Assembly: GCF_029893805.1 (NCBI RefSeq)
Contig: NZ_JARXYP010000002.1
Coordinates: forward strand, 744,001-808,000
Length of the DNA stretch: 64,000 nt
From: Streptomyces sp. SAI-135
GTDB lineage: Bacteria > Actinomycetota > Actinomycetes > Streptomycetales > Streptomycetaceae
Direction: 5' to 3'
A model generated the notes under the pieces. That model was not told the DNA's origin, did no database searches, and worked only from the letters and a program-made list of their open reading frames with translations. This document shows, one piece after another, positions 1 through 8,529 of the stretch (positions within the stretch are counted from its first letter, which is position 1; each line of letters begins with the position of its first letter). Made by a program: the position numbers and the translations under genes.

Positions 1-1354
1 CCCGCAGCCCCGACCCGGCCCCGCCCTCCCGCGAGCGCAGCCCGAAGATCGTGGACCTGATGATCTTGATGGTCTCGTCCAGGTCGTCCACCGCGCGCAC
101 GACCCGCTCCGAGGCCTCGGCGTGCTCGATCAGACGGCCGGCGCTCTGCAACGTCATGCCGGTGGCGAAGAGCCGCTGGATGGCCAGGTCGTGCAGATCA
201 CGGGCGATCCGGTCGCGGTCCTTGAGCACCGCGATCTCCTCGGCGTCCTGGCGGCGCTCGGCCAGCTCCATCGCGACCGCGGCCTGCGCGGCGAAGCCCC
301 GCAAGGGCTCGATCTCCTTGTCGGTGAACGGCGTCCGGCCGGTCTCCCGCACCAGCAGGACGACCCCGCGCACCCCTTCCGTGCCCGAACCGATCGGCAC
401 CGCGACCGCCGGACCCAGCCCGCCGAAACGCTCCGCGGCACCCGCGACCCGCTCGTCACGGGAGACGTCCGCGCTGGTGACCGGAGACGCTCCGGTGAAG
501 GCGTGCCCGATGAGACTGCCCTCGACCGGGAGCACGAGCCCGCGGTGGGCCTCGGCCTCCGTGCCGACGGCCAGTTCCACGGTGAGCGAGTCGGTGTCCG
601 GCATGGGCATCGCGACCAGCGCGAGGGCGGCGCCGGTGTTCTCCCGGGCCCGGTCCGCGATCGGCCGCAGCACCTCCGCCCGCGCACCGCCGGACATCAG
701 ACGGTGGGTGATCTCCGCGTTGGCCCGCAGCCAGCGCTCGCGCAGCCGGGAGTCCTCGTACAGGCGCGCGTTGTCGATGGCCACACCGGCGGCCACCGCC
801 AACGTGGACAGCACCGCCTCGTCCTCCTCGTCGAACTGCGCACCGCCCCGCTTCTCCGTCAGGTACAGGTTGCCGAAGACCTGCTCACGCACCCGGATCG
901 GGACGCCGAGGAAGGTGTTCATCGGCGGGTGGTGGGGCGGGAAGCCATAGGAAGCGGAGTGGTCGGAGAGCTTGCTCAGCCGCAGCGGCTCGGGGTGGCG
1001 GATGAGCTCCCCGAGGATGCCGTGCCCCTCCGGATACGGTCCGATCTCCGCGATCTGCTCGTCGGAGACGCCCACGGTGTGGAAGGCGGAGAGCCGTTTC
1101 CCGTCGGGGCCGATCACGCCGAGGGCCGCGTACTGGGCGTCCACCAGCGCGGCGGCCGCCTCGACGATGCTGTGCAGCGCCTGCTCCAGATCCAGTTCGC
1201 GGCCGACCGAGAGCACGGCCTCCAGAAGGCTGTGCACCCGGTCGCGGGTGCCGCGGGCCGCGTCCAGACGGGCCTGCAGCTCCTCCAACAGCTCGTCCAG
1301 CCTCAGCTGCGGCAGCCTGACACGAGCCTCCGCGGTTTCCTGCGAGCCACCCAC
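1..1354 (-). CDS. DevS/OsdK-like GAF sensor histidine kinase (3' end outside window)
   Basis: Reading leftward from GTG 1354, preceded by GGGAGGA, the frame stays open to the window edge (451 codons). Visible parts are a short N-terminal helix, a GAF domain (about residues 45-200), a second GAF domain (about 220-370) and the start of a HisKA_3 dimerisation domain with the H-box DRIARDLHDLAIQRLF near nucleotide 200. The HATPase domain lies outside. This layout is that of the actinobacterial DevS/DosT and Streptomyces OsdK kinases, which sense oxygen, NO or redox state through the first GAF and phosphorylate a NarL-type regulator (DevR/OsdR). Whether haem is bound cannot be judged here. The gene diverges from a PPOX gene, and two DosR-like palindromes lie between them. 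The cognate regulator is not in the window. Confidence 0.88.
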   Translation of the reverse strand, partial: MGGSQETAEARVRLPQLRLDELLEELQARLDAARGTRDRVHSLLEAVLSVGRELDLEQALHSIVEAAAALVDAQYAALGVIGPDGKRLSAFHTVGVSDEQIAEIGPYPEGHGILGELIRHPEPLRLSKLSDHSASYGFPPHHPPMNTFLGVPIRVREQVFGNLYLTEKRGGAQFDEEDEAVLSTLAVAAGVAIDNARLYEDSRLRERWLRANAEITHRLMSGGARAEVLRPIADRARENTGAALALVAMPMPDTDSLTVELAVGTEAEAHRGLVLPVEGSLIGHAFTGASPVTSADVSRDERVAGAAERFGGLGPAVAVPIGSGTEGVRGVVLLVRETGRTPFTDKEIEPLRGFAAQAAVAMELAERRQDAEEIAVLKDRDRIARDLHDLAIQRLFATGMTLQSAGRLIEHAEASERVVRAVDDLDETIKIIRSTIFGLRSREGGAGSGLR

Positions 1355-1473
1355 CTGCGATCCTCCCGATCCCCTGCGCCGGCCACGTGCCGTCACATGC
1401 CACGGTAATGGTCCGCACGGTGACGGCGGTACGGATCAGGGTGAGCAGCTCGTCCGGGGCCCCCACCCCCACC

Positions 1474-1511
1474 GGGGCCGTAAGGCCACCGACTCAGGGC
1501 CGACCGGCCCT
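1474..1511. promoter_or_regulatory. Tandem DosR/OsdR-like palindromes
   Basis: Two 16-bp sites, GGGGCCGTAAGGCCAC (1474-1489) and AGGGCCGACCGGCCCT (1496-1511), have centres 22 bp apart. The second is a perfect palindrome around a 2-nt centre and extends to 18 bp. They lie between the sensor kinase and the PPOX gene; the nearer centre is 82 bp upstream of the PPOX start. Mycobacterial DosR binds GGGACT-type palindromes and often uses paired sites at this spacing. Assignment to such a regulator is inference. Confidence 0.6.
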
Positions 1512-1585
1512 GGTGGCATCGGTGCCGAACGGTTCGAATGGTCTGATCGCACCCGACGTTCCCTCACCCACATACGGAAACCGTC

Positions 1586-2038
1586 ATGTATGTCGACAAC
1601 GCCCGGCCGGTTCCGGCCGAACCACGCCGAAGCATCGGGATCGACAGCGCCGAGGCGCTGCGACTGCTGGGCAGCGTGTCCGTCGGGCGGATCGTGTTCA
1701 CCCAGCACGCGCTGCCGACGATCCGCCCGGTCAACCACGTCCTGATCGACGGCGACATCGTCATCCGTACGCACGCCGGCGCGGCCCTGACCTCGCGGAC
1801 CCGGCAGGCCCCGCAGGCGGGAGTCGTCGTGGCCTACCAGGCCGACGCCATCGACCCGGACACCCACCTCGGCTGGAGCGTGGTGGTCACCGGGTATGCC
1901 CACCTGGTCACGGAACCCGCCGAACTGGCCCGGTACCAGGCGCTGTTGCGCCCCTGGGTGGACCGGACCATGGACTACGCGGTCCGTATCCACCCCGATC
2001 TGGTCACCGGCCTGCGTCTCACCGCGGCCAAGGCCTGA
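1586..2038 (+). CDS. Pyridoxamine 5'-phosphate oxidase family (FMN split-barrel) protein
   Basis: The 150-residue protein is a single FMN-binding split barrel. Residues 18-45 carry the LLGSVSVGRIVF and LPTIRPVNHVL strands typical of the PPOX fold, and a C-terminal RIHPDLVTGLRL strand follows. Such proteins bind FMN or F420 and reduce small substrates; the natural substrate is unknown. It is one of three PPOX proteins in the first 7 kb (others at 5457-5897 and 6038-6724), all among hypoxia-type genes. ATG 1586 is the first start after the regulatory palindromes. A strong hairpin follows the stop. The fold is clear but the reaction is not. Confidence 0.85.
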   Translation: MYVDNARPVPAEPRRSIGIDSAEALRLLGSVSVGRIVFTQHALPTIRPVNHVLIDGDIVIRTHAGAALTSRTRQAPQAGVVVAYQADAIDPDTHLGWSVVVTGYAHLVTEPAELARYQALLRPWVDRTMDYAVRIHPDLVTGLRLTAAKA

Positions 2039-2039
2039 T

Positions 2040-2071
2040 CCGTCGCCCCGACGCCCGGGGCCGGGCGACGG
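2040..2071. terminator. Bidirectional hairpin terminator
   Basis: CCGTCGCCC and its exact complement GGGCGACGG form a 9-bp GC stem around a 14-nt loop. It lies between the convergent PPOX gene (ends 2038) and phosphoketolase gene (ends 2083). There is no T-tract, as is usual for Streptomyces. Confidence 0.6.
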
Positions 2072-2082
2072 GGCGGGGCCCC

Positions 2083-4467
2083 TCAGCCGTCCCAGGTCCA
2101 GTCGGCGACCTCGGGCAGGTCCGTGCCGTGGGCGCGGATCCAGTCGTGGTGCCGCAGCCGCGCGTCCTCCATCCGCTGCCGTACGGCGGCGGCCCGCACC
2201 GCCAGGCCCGGGACCCGGTCGATGACGTCCATCACCAGCCGGTACCGGTCGAGGTCGTTGCGGACCACCATGTCGAACGGCGTGGTGGTCGTACCGATCT
2301 CCTTGTAACCGCGTACGTGCAGGTGCGCATGGCCGGCCCGGCGGTAGGCCAGGCGGTGGATCAGCCAGGGATAGCCGTGGTAGGCGAAGATCACCGGCTT
2401 GTCACGGGTGAAGAGGGCGTCGTACTCGGCGTCCGGCATGCCGTGCGGGTGCTCCTCCTGCGGCAGCAGGCGGGCCAGGTCGACGACGTTGACCACCCGG
2501 ACGGCCAGGTCGGGCAGGTGCCGGCGCAGCAACTGGACGGCTGCCAGAACCTCCTGGGTGGGCACGTCACCCGCGCAGCCGAGGACCACGTCCGGCTCCC
2601 GGCCGCCGTCCTCGGTCCCGGCCCAGTCCCAGATCCCGGCGCCGCGCGCACAGTGCACACGGGCCTGGTCCATGGACAGCCAGTCGAAGCAGGGCTGCTT
2701 GCCGGCGACCACGACGTTGACGTAGTCGCGGCTGCGCAGCACGTGGTCGGCGACGGACAGCAGGGTGTTGGTGTCCGGCGGCAGGTAGACGCGGACGGCT
2801 TCGGGGCTCTTGTTGAGGATGTGGTCGACGAAGCCGGGGTCCTGGTGGGAGAAGCCGTTGTGGTCCTGGCGCCAGACGTGCGAGGTGAGCAGGTAGTTGA
2901 GGGAGGCGATGGGTGCGCGCCAGGGCAGCCGGCGGGTGGTGCGCAGCCACTTGATGTGCTGGTTGACCATCGAGTCGACGATGTGCACGAACGCCTCGTA
3001 GCAGGAGAACAGTCCGTGCCTGCCGGTCAGCAGATAGCCCTCCAGCCAGCCCTGGCAGGTGTGTTCGGAGAGGATCTCCATCACCCGGCCGTGCCGCTCC
3101 AGGTGTTCGTCGACGGGCAGGGTCTGCGCCTGCCAGGCCTTGCCGCTCGCCCCGTACACGGCCTGGAGCCGGTTGGAGGCGGTCTCGTCCGGGCCCACGA
3201 TCCTGAAGTCGCGGCGCTCGCGGGTCCGGTGCATGACGTACTCCAGCACGTCGCCCAGGACGCGGGTGGGTTCGTGCATCGTCGCGCCCGGCTTGTCGAC
3301 CTCGACGGCGTACGACTCCAGTTCGGGCAGCGGCAGTTCGCGCACCAGCAGTCCGCCGTTGGCGTGCGGTGTCGCGCCGAGCCTGCGGGTGCCCTCGGGC
3401 ACACAGGACAGCACCTGCTCGGAAGGGCGTCCCTGGTCGTCGAACAGTTCCCGCGGGTGATAGGAGCGCAGCCACGCCTCCAGCTGCCGCAGGTGCTCGG
3501 GGTTGTCCCGGACGGCGGACAGCGGGACCTGGTGGGAGCGCCAGGTGCCCTCGACCGGGAGGCCGTCGACCTCGGCGGGGCCGGTCCAGCCCTTCGGGGT
3601 GCGCAGGACGATCACCGGCCAGTGGGCGCGCTGGGTCACCCCGTCCTCGCGGGCGCTGCTCTGGATCGCGTCGATGCGCTCCAGGGCGTCGTCCATGGCG
3701 GCGGCCATGGCCCGGTGCACGGTCATGGGGTCGTCGCCGGTGACGTGGATCGGCGCGTGGCCGTAGCCGCGCAGCAGTTCGTCGAGTTCGGCCTCGGGGA
3801 GCCGGGCGAGGACGGTCGGGTTGGCGATCTTGTAGCCGTTGAGGTGCAGGATCGGCAGGACCGCTCCGTCGTGGACGGGGTCGAGGAACTTGTTGGAGTG
3901 CCAGGACGCGGCCAGCGGGCCGGTCTCCGCCTCGCCGTCCCCGATCACGCAGGCGACGAGGAGGTCCGGGTTGTCGAGGGCGGCCCCGTAGGCGTGCGAC
4001 AGGGAGTAGCCCAGCTCGCCGCCCTCGTGGATCGAACCGGGGGTCTCCGGGGCCACATGGCTGGGCACACCGCCGGGGAACGAGAACTGCCGGAACAGTC
4101 GCTCCATGCCGGCCGCGTCCCTGCTGACGTCGGGATAGGTCTCCGAGTAGGTGCCCTCCAGCCAGGAGTTGGCCAGTACGGCCGGACCGCCGTGGCCCGG
4201 CCCCCACACGCACAGGGCGTCCCGGCCGCGGGTCCTGATGATGCGGTTGAGATGGGTGTGCACGAGGTTCAGACCCGGGGAGGTGCCCCAGTGGCCGAGC
4301 AGCCTCGGCTTGACGTGCTCCGGGCGCAGCGGCTCGGTGAGCAGCGGGTTCGCCAGGAGGTAGATCTGGCCGACGGACAGGTAGTTGGCGGCGCGCCAGT
4401 GGGCGTCGAGGGCTTTCAGCTCGTCGTCGGTGAGCTCGGCGGATGCCTGCTTCGTGTCGACGGACAT
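2083..4467 (-). CDS. xfp: Phosphoketolase (xylulose 5-phosphate/fructose 6-phosphate)
   Basis: The 794-residue protein matches the XFP family in full length. It cleaves xylulose 5-phosphate (and usually fructose 6-phosphate) with phosphate to acetyl phosphate plus an aldose phosphate, using thiamine diphosphate. Visible landmarks are the N-terminal [12 protein letters not shown] segment, [10 protein letters not shown], the ThDP-site segment [14 protein letters not shown], and [13 protein letters not shown] further on. ATG 4467 is chosen because GGAAGGGAA precedes it at good spacing; an in-frame ATG at 4518 has no ribosome site. Placement among universal stress and PPOX genes fits acetyl-phosphate and ATP supply when respiration is limited. 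A DosR-like palindrome is centred 94 bp upstream of the start. Confidence 0.93.
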   Translation of the reverse strand: MSVDTKQASAELTDDELKALDAHWRAANYLSVGQIYLLANPLLTEPLRPEHVKPRLLGHWGTSPGLNLVHTHLNRIIRTRGRDALCVWGPGHGGPAVLANSWLEGTYSETYPDVSRDAAGMERLFRQFSFPGGVPSHVAPETPGSIHEGGELGYSLSHAYGAALDNPDLLVACVIGDGEAETGPLAASWHSNKFLDPVHDGAVLPILHLNGYKIANPTVLARLPEAELDELLRGYGHAPIHVTGDDPMTVHRAMAAAMDDALERIDAIQSSAREDGVTQRAHWPVIVLRTPKGWTGPAEVDGLPVEGTWRSHQVPLSAVRDNPEHLRQLEAWLRSYHPRELFDDQGRPSEQVLSCVPEGTRRLGATPHANGGLLVRELPLPELESYAVEVDKPGATMHEPTRVLGDVLEYVMHRTRERRDFRIVGPDETASNRLQAVYGASGKAWQAQTLPVDEHLERHGRVMEILSEHTCQGWLEGYLLTGRHGLFSCYEAFVHIVDSMVNQHIKWLRTTRRLPWRAPIASLNYLLTSHVWRQDHNGFSHQDPGFVDHILNKSPEAVRVYLPPDTNTLLSVADHVLRSRDYVNVVVAGKQPCFDWLSMDQARVHCARGAGIWDWAGTEDGGREPDVVLGCAGDVPTQEVLAAVQLLRRHLPDLAVRVVNVVDLARLLPQEEHPHGMPDAEYDALFTRDKPVIFAYHGYPWLIHRLAYRRAGHAHLHVRGYKEIGTTTTPFDMVVRNDLDRYRLVMDVIDRVPGLAVRAAAVRQRMEDARLRHHDWIRAHGTDLPEVADWTWDG

Positions 4468-4553
4468 CGTGTTCCCTTCCGGGGCGGTCTCAGGGCGGGC
4501 GTGCGCGCGAATCCGCACTCGACCACCTTCCTTCGGCGGGGGCGGTCCCCGAC

Positions 4554-4569
4554 AGGGCCGTTCGGGCCA
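4554..4569. promoter_or_regulatory. DosR/OsdR-like palindrome upstream of phosphoketolase
   Basis: AGGGCCGTTCGGGCCA lies in the 122-bp gap between the universal stress gene and xfp, centred 94 bp upstream of the xfp start. A weaker half-site (CGGTCCC, 4543-4549) sits about 20 bp nearer the gene. The core on the opposite strand, GGCCCGAACGGCCCT, matches the site upstream of narK almost exactly. Regulatory role is inferred from this recurrence. Confidence 0.5.
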
Positions 4570-4589
4570 CCCGGTGCAGCCGGGGGCCC

Positions 4590-5414
4590 CTATCGGGTCG
4601 GCACCACGACCACGGGACAGTGGGAACGGTGCAGGAGGGTGTGGCCGACCGTGCCGAGCCGGGGCTCGTCCGCGTGTCCGTGCCGGTGGGCTCCGACCAC
4701 CACCAGGCCGGCCTGCCGTGTCGCCTCCAGCAGGGCGTGCGCCGGGGCGGTGCGGACCGTGAGGCTGTCGACGCCGACCCCGGTGTAGCGCCGGCGCAGC
4801 TCGGCCACGTCGAAGCGCGGGACGGCCTCCTCGGCCGCCTCACGCCGGGCGGCCTCCTGCTGCCCCCGGCTCGTCCCGGCGATCGGCGGCAGCTCGGGCG
4901 TCGTGTGCCGGTGGGTCCAGGCGTGCAGCACCCTGAGCCGGACACCCCGGCGCTCCGCCTCCTGGAAGGCGTAGGCCGCCGCGTCCGCGTCGCTGTCGCT
5001 CTCCAGGCCGAGCAGCACCTCGCGCCCGCCGTCGCACCGGTGGTCCCCGCGCACGACCAGGAGCGGGCCGTGCGTGTGGGCGGCGAGACGCAGGCTCACC
5101 GAGCCGAACACCGCGCCGGTGAACCGCCCGAGACCGCGGGTGCCGACGACGGTGAGGTCGGCGCCCTCGCTCTCCCGTGCCAGGGCCCGTACCGCGCTGC
5201 CCTGGGCGGACGCGGTCGTGACCGTCAGCCGCGGATGGTGATCGCGCATCCGTGCCTCGGCCGAGGCCAGAACCGGCTCCGCCTCGTCGCGGTCGGGCAC
5301 CGCGTAGACGATGTGCAGGGCGGCCCCCCGCCGTTCGGCCTCCTCGGCCGCCCAGTCCAGTGCCCGTACGGCGATCAGTGAGCCGTCCACTCCGACGACC
5401 ACACGTCGAGTCAT
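4590..5414 (-). CDS. Tandem universal stress protein (UspA family)
   Basis: The 274-residue protein contains two UspA domains (about 1-140 and 145-274). Domain 1 opens with VVVGVDGS and has the ATP-binding signature G-2x-G-9x-G-S ([15 protein letters not shown]). Domain 2 has a weaker version without the final Ser, so only the first domain may bind nucleotide in the usual way. ATG 5414 (MTRRVVVG) is preceded by AGAAGGGACAAGG; the earlier in-frame ATG at 5444 is less likely. It sits 42 bp behind a PPOX gene and is probably co-transcribed with it from the triple palindrome region at 5969-6027. Tandem USPs are standard members of dormancy regulons such as DosR. Confidence 0.9.
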   Translation of the reverse strand: MTRRVVVGVDGSLIAVRALDWAAEEAERRGAALHIVYAVPDRDEAEPVLASAEARMRDHHPRLTVTTASAQGSAVRALARESEGADLTVVGTRGLGRFTGAVFGSVSLRLAAHTHGPLLVVRGDHRCDGGREVLLGLESDSDADAAAYAFQEAERRGVRLRVLHAWTHRHTTPELPPIAGTSRGQQEAARREAAEEAVPRFDVAELRRRYTGVGVDSLTVRTAPAHALLEATRQAGLVVVGAHRHGHADEPRLGTVGHTLLHRSHCPVVVVPTR

Positions 5415-5456
5415 GTCCTTGTCCCTTCTGTGCGCGAGGACCACGACGGCCCGCTG

Positions 5457-5897
5457 TCAGACGTGCAGCCGGGTGCCGTAGAGCGTGCGGCCGCCGGTGA
5501 GTTGCCGGCCTGTGACGAGTTCGGGCTCGATCCGCACGAACACCTCCTCGGGCGAGGGCGCCCAGGAGCGCGGCCCGACCCGGCACAGGCGCGCGTGCTC
5601 GGCGGGGTCGGTGACCACGTCGGCGCGGCCGGTGACGACAACGCTCCAGCCGGAGCGCGCGACCGCGTCGACCTCGTCCGTCTCGAAGGCGACCACCACG
5701 CCGTCGACCGCGCGCACCAGTTCCGAGTCCGCCGCCGTGCGCAGCAGCACCCCGCCCCTGTCGTCCAGGCAGAAGTTGACCGGCAGGACGGCGGGCAGGG
5801 CCTGGCGCGTGTGGACGATGCGGCCGACCGGGGTCCCCGCCATCAGGCGCAGGCACTCCTGCCGGTTCAGTTCACGGAATCCGTCGTCGGGATACAT
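5457..5897 (-). CDS. Pyridoxamine 5'-phosphate oxidase family protein
   Basis: The 146-residue split-barrel flavoprotein resembles the product of 1586-2038, sharing a GTPVGRIVHT strand, the SGWSVVVTGRADVVTDPAE block and a closing IEPELVTGRQL strand. The start MYPDDGF (ATG 5897) gives normal family length; the frame stays open further upstream but without matching sequence. It leads a two-gene unit with the universal stress gene. Three DosR-like sites spaced 21-22 bp precede it. Substrate and cofactor (FMN or F420) cannot be told from sequence. Confidence 0.87.
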   Translation of the reverse strand: MYPDDGFRELNRQECLRLMAGTPVGRIVHTRQALPAVLPVNFCLDDRGGVLLRTAADSELVRAVDGVVVAFETDEVDAVARSGWSVVVTGRADVVTDPAEHARLCRVGPRSWAPSPEEVFVRIEPELVTGRQLTGGRTLYGTRLHV

Positions 5898-5968
5898 GGG
5901 CCGGTCCAACCTTTGCCGTCTGTTGCCTGGTGTACTCCACTCTGCGTCCGCCCCCGGGTGGGCGGTGA

Positions 5969-6027
5969 GGGGCCATGGGTCCCGGCGAGGGGACAGGACG
6001 GCCCTGACGCCGGGGCCGATGGTCCAC
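5969..6027. promoter_or_regulatory. Three tandem DosR/OsdR-like palindromes
   Basis: GGGGCCATGGGTCCCG (5969-5984), GGGACAGGACGGCCCT (5990-6005) and GGGGCCGATGGTCCAC (6012-6027) have centres at about 5976, 5997 and 6019, so they are spaced two helical turns apart on one face of the DNA. The nearest is 80 bp upstream of the PPOX start at 5897. Function is inferred from spacing and recurrence. Confidence 0.55.
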
Positions 6028-6037
6028 CGGGCCGGCC

Positions 6038-6724
6038 CTAGGGGTGCCGGATCGACCGGCCGGTGATCTCGAAGGGGTCGACGCACACCCACAGGTCGCG
6101 TCGGCCGCCGGCCCAGGGCTCGCTGTACGCCCGCTCGCTCAGCCGGCGGATCGTCTCGGGACGTGTCACACGCCGGGCACGGCCGCGCACCAGCACGCTC
6201 CAGCCCTCCCGGAACACGTCGTCGATGTGGTCGACCTCGAAGGCGACCCGCTTTCCGAGGATCTGGGACGGGAGGGCGCCGTGAGCGGTCCTGAAGGCGA
6301 TGGAGCCGTCCACGACGCTGTAGTTGACGGGGAGGATGCTCACCCCGTCGGCGGTGACCACCCCGAGTCTGCCCACACCGTGGGTCGACAGCAGGCGGCG
6401 GCACTCCTCGACGCCGAGCACCTCGGACTCCGCGCCTGCCACGGGCTTTCCGCGGCCGGGCGGCATCTCGGTGTCACAGCCGGTGAGGGCGGTCACGCCG
6501 GTGCCCAGGGCGTCCGCCAGCCGCACCAGGGTGCTGATGCCGGGTGTGGCGGCAGGGCTCTCCTCCAGGTAGCGGAGGTAGCCGGGTGCCATGCCCGCCC
6601 GGTCGGCCACCTCCCGTCGGGTCAGGCCCAGTTCGCCACGGCGGTGCAGGAGCCGGCGGCCCAGGTCCCCCGGTCCGGCACCGGCCGTCGCGTGGCCGGT
6701 CGTGGGTGACGTGTCTGCGGGCAT
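6038..6724 (-). CDS. Helix-turn-helix/PPOX fusion protein
   Basis: The 228-residue protein joins an N-terminal Xre-type helix-turn-helix (about 20-80; LGRRLLHRRGELGLTRREVA then APGYLRYLEE) to a C-terminal PPOX split barrel (about 95-228; CRRLLSTHGVGRLGVV, ILPVNYSVVDG, RVAFEVDHIDD). This suggests a transcription regulator that reads flavin or F420 redox state, but that is inference. ATG 6724 follows CGGAGG. It lies 17 bp after the alcohol dehydrogenase gene and is probably co-transcribed with it. Related HTH-PPOX proteins occur widely in actinobacteria. Confidence 0.85.
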   Translation of the reverse strand: MPADTSPTTGHATAGAGPGDLGRRLLHRRGELGLTRREVADRAGMAPGYLRYLEESPAATPGISTLVRLADALGTGVTALTGCDTEMPPGRGKPVAGAESEVLGVEECRRLLSTHGVGRLGVVTADGVSILPVNYSVVDGSIAFRTAHGALPSQILGKRVAFEVDHIDDVFREGWSVLVRGRARRVTRPETIRRLSERAYSEPWAGGRRDLWVCVDPFEITGRSIRHP

Positions 6725-6741
6725 AGTGCTCGCCTCCGGGT

Positions 6742-7815
6742 TCACGTGGCCGCAGCAACGGCGAGGGTGTCGTGGCGCGGTTCGCCCAGCACGACCTTGA
6801 GCGCGCCGGTGTCGGACGCACGGCCGAAGACGTCGTACGCCTCCTCCATGCGGTCCAGCGGGAACGTGTGGGTGATCAGCGACGAGGTGGGCAGCCGTCC
6901 GGCGGCCGCCATCCGCAGCAGGGTGGGGGTGGACGAGGTGTCGACCAGGCCGGTCGTCACCGTCACGTTCTTGATCCACAGGTCTTCCAGGTGCAGCGTG
7001 GCGGGCTTGCCGTGCACTCCGACGTTGGCCACCCGGCCGCCGGGACGCACCATCCGCGTGCACAGTTCGAAGCTCTCCGGCACGCCCACGGCCTCGATGA
7101 CCACGTCGGCCCCCAGGCCGTCGGTGAGGTCCGCGACGAGTTGCCCGGGGTCGTCCCGCACGGTCACGACCGCGTCGGCGCCGAGCCGCTTGGCGGCGTC
7201 CAGCCGGGAGTCGGCCAGGTCGACGGCGATGATCCGCTCCGGTGTGTACAGCTGTGCGGTGCGGATCGCGGCCAGGCCGACGGGGCCCGCCCCGACGACG
7301 GCGACGGTGTCTCCGGGCCGTACGGATCCGTTGAGGACGCCCACCTCGTAGGCGGTCGGGAAGATGTCGGCGAACAGGACGGCGTCCTGAGCGCTCAGCC
7401 CGGCGGGCAGCGGGTGCACGGACAGGTCCGCGAAGGGCACCCGCACGTACTCGGCCTGCGTGCCGTGGATGCGGTGGCCCAGGATCCAGCCCCCGCCGCC
7501 CAGGCACTGGCCGTACATGGCCTGCCGGCAGAAGCGGCAGCGGCCGCAGGCGGTGATGCAGGAGACCAGGACCTCGTCGCCCGGCCGGACCGTACGCACG
7601 TCGCCGCCCGTCTCGACGATCTCGCCGACCGCCTCGTGGCCCAGGATGGTGCCGGGCTCCACCTCGGGCACGTCGCCCTTGAGGATGTGGAGATCCGTTC
7701 CGCAGATGGTGACGGCCTTGACCCGGACGACGGCGTCGGTGGGGTCCTGGATCACCGGGTCCGGGACCTCCTGCCAGGCGGACTGTCCGGGACCGTGGAA
7801 AACGAGGCCCTTCAT
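6742..7815 (-). CDS. Zinc-dependent alcohol dehydrogenase
   Basis: The 357-residue protein is a medium-chain dehydrogenase. It has the catalytic-zinc segment ICGTDLHILKG, GHEAVGEI, four structural-zinc cysteines in CGRCRFCRQAMYGQC, and the nucleotide-binding loop AVVGAGPVGLAA. It should oxidise or reduce an alcohol/aldehyde with NAD(P); the VDTSSTPTLL and LPTSSLITH segments resemble the alcohol/threonine dehydrogenase branch. ATG 7815 has an excellent AAGGAGGAA ribosome site. A perfect DosR-like palindrome lies 72 bp upstream. In this setting it may regenerate NAD+ under oxygen limitation. Confidence 0.92.
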   Translation of the reverse strand: MKGLVFHGPGQSAWQEVPDPVIQDPTDAVVRVKAVTICGTDLHILKGDVPEVEPGTILGHEAVGEIVETGGDVRTVRPGDEVLVSCITACGRCRFCRQAMYGQCLGGGGWILGHRIHGTQAEYVRVPFADLSVHPLPAGLSAQDAVLFADIFPTAYEVGVLNGSVRPGDTVAVVGAGPVGLAAIRTAQLYTPERIIAVDLADSRLDAAKRLGADAVVTVRDDPGQLVADLTDGLGADVVIEAVGVPESFELCTRMVRPGGRVANVGVHGKPATLHLEDLWIKNVTVTTGLVDTSSTPTLLRMAAAGRLPTSSLITHTFPLDRMEEAYDVFGRASDTGALKVVLGEPRHDTLAVAAAT

Positions 7816-7879
7816 GACCGTTCCTCCTTCGGTGGGGTGCCCTACGGCTCCAGCGTGAGCCGGACGGCGGACATCCGCA

Positions 7880-7917
7880 TGGGCCGACCGGCCCTGACCA
7901 CGCGGCAGGACGGCACT
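7880..7917. promoter_or_regulatory. DosR/OsdR-like palindrome pair upstream of alcohol dehydrogenase
   Basis: TGGGCCGACCGGCCCT (7880-7895) shares the 16-mer GGGCCGACCGGCCCTG with the site at 1496. A weaker copy, GCGGCAGGACGGCACT (7902-7917), follows with its centre 22 bp away. The first centre is 72 bp upstream of the start at 7815. The rest of the 7816-8022 gap shows nothing else. Confidence 0.55.
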
Positions 7918-8022
7918 GTGCCTTCCGGCCCGCGGCCGGGACGGAGCAGTGACCGTGGGCCGCAGCCCCCGCTTCCGACCGGTGCGCGCCCGCACGCGGC
8001 CGGGTCCGTCCACAGCCCCGCG

Positions 8023-8511
8023 TCACCGGCGCAGTGGCCCCTCGACCGGCCGGGGCCGGTCCGTGGTCACCCGCACGCGGGCTGCCTCGACGGCTTCCCA
8101 CTGCTCGCTGTCGAGGGTGGCCAGGGCGGCGGGGAAGACCCCGTCCTGCTCCTTGAGGATGTGCTCGCGCAGCAGGCCGAGCGTCTCGACCAGACGCTCC
8201 GGCCAGGAGGCGTCGGCCAGGAACGGCCCGTCCGCCTCCGCCAGCACGGCCTCGATACGCCGGTGCTCGTCCTTCAGCGCGGCGATCTTCTCGGGGAACT
8301 CGACGGCCAGGGCCGGGAACAGGCCCTGCTCCTCGACCCGGGTGTGCGGACCGAGCACGGCCGTGATCTCCCGGGCGAGCTCCGCCATCCGCGTGACCGC
8401 GCGGTCGCGGTGGGCTTCGCGCACCCGGCTGATGAGGGCGACGACCCGCTCGTGCTCCATGGTCAGCTCGTCGATGGTTTCCAGGGCCTGGCAGCCGCAG
8501 TACTCGCACAT
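8023..8511 (-). CDS. Hemerythrin (HHE) domain protein
   Basis: The 162-residue protein is a four-helix hemerythrin-like domain with iron-ligand candidates H20 (MEHERVV), the H and E of PHTRVEEQGLFP, H of DEHRRIE, and H and E of REHILKEQDGVFP. These would hold a di-iron site for O2, NO or peroxide. The N-terminus is Cys-rich (CEYCGC), possibly a redox or metal tag. It starts 18 bp after the nitrate transporter gene ends, so the two are very likely one transcript. Co-expression with NarK suggests NO handling or oxygen sensing, which is inference. Confidence 0.88.
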   Translation of the reverse strand: MCEYCGCQALETIDELTMEHERVVALISRVREAHRDRAVTRMAELAREITAVLGPHTRVEEQGLFPALAVEFPEKIAALKDEHRRIEAVLAEADGPFLADASWPERLVETLGLLREHILKEQDGVFPAALATLDSEQWEAVEAARVRVTTDRPRPVEGPLRR

Positions 8512-8529
8512 GGTGGGTCTCCGCGCCCG

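Noticed and set aside
122..1408. Long rightward open frame of 428 residues
   Set aside because: Its protein is Arg/His/Gln-rich low-complexity sequence, and the opposite strand encodes clear GAF domains. It is a shadow frame caused by high GC.
1531..1539. GGTTCGAAT, resembling a tRNA T-loop
   Set aside because: No acceptor stem, D-arm or anticodon arm can be built around it. The same holds for similar strings near 26818 and 57801.
1387..4788. 1133-residue rightward frame opposite phosphoketolase
   Set aside because: The leftward frame matches phosphoketolase along its whole length. The rightward frame is antisense and compositionally biased.
6031..6048. Extra DosR-like palindrome GGGCCGGCCC at 6029-6038
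   Set aside because: Its centre lacks the 2-nt spacer of the other sites and is out of the 22-bp phase. It overlaps the end of the HTH/PPOX gene and is probably a chance GC palindrome.
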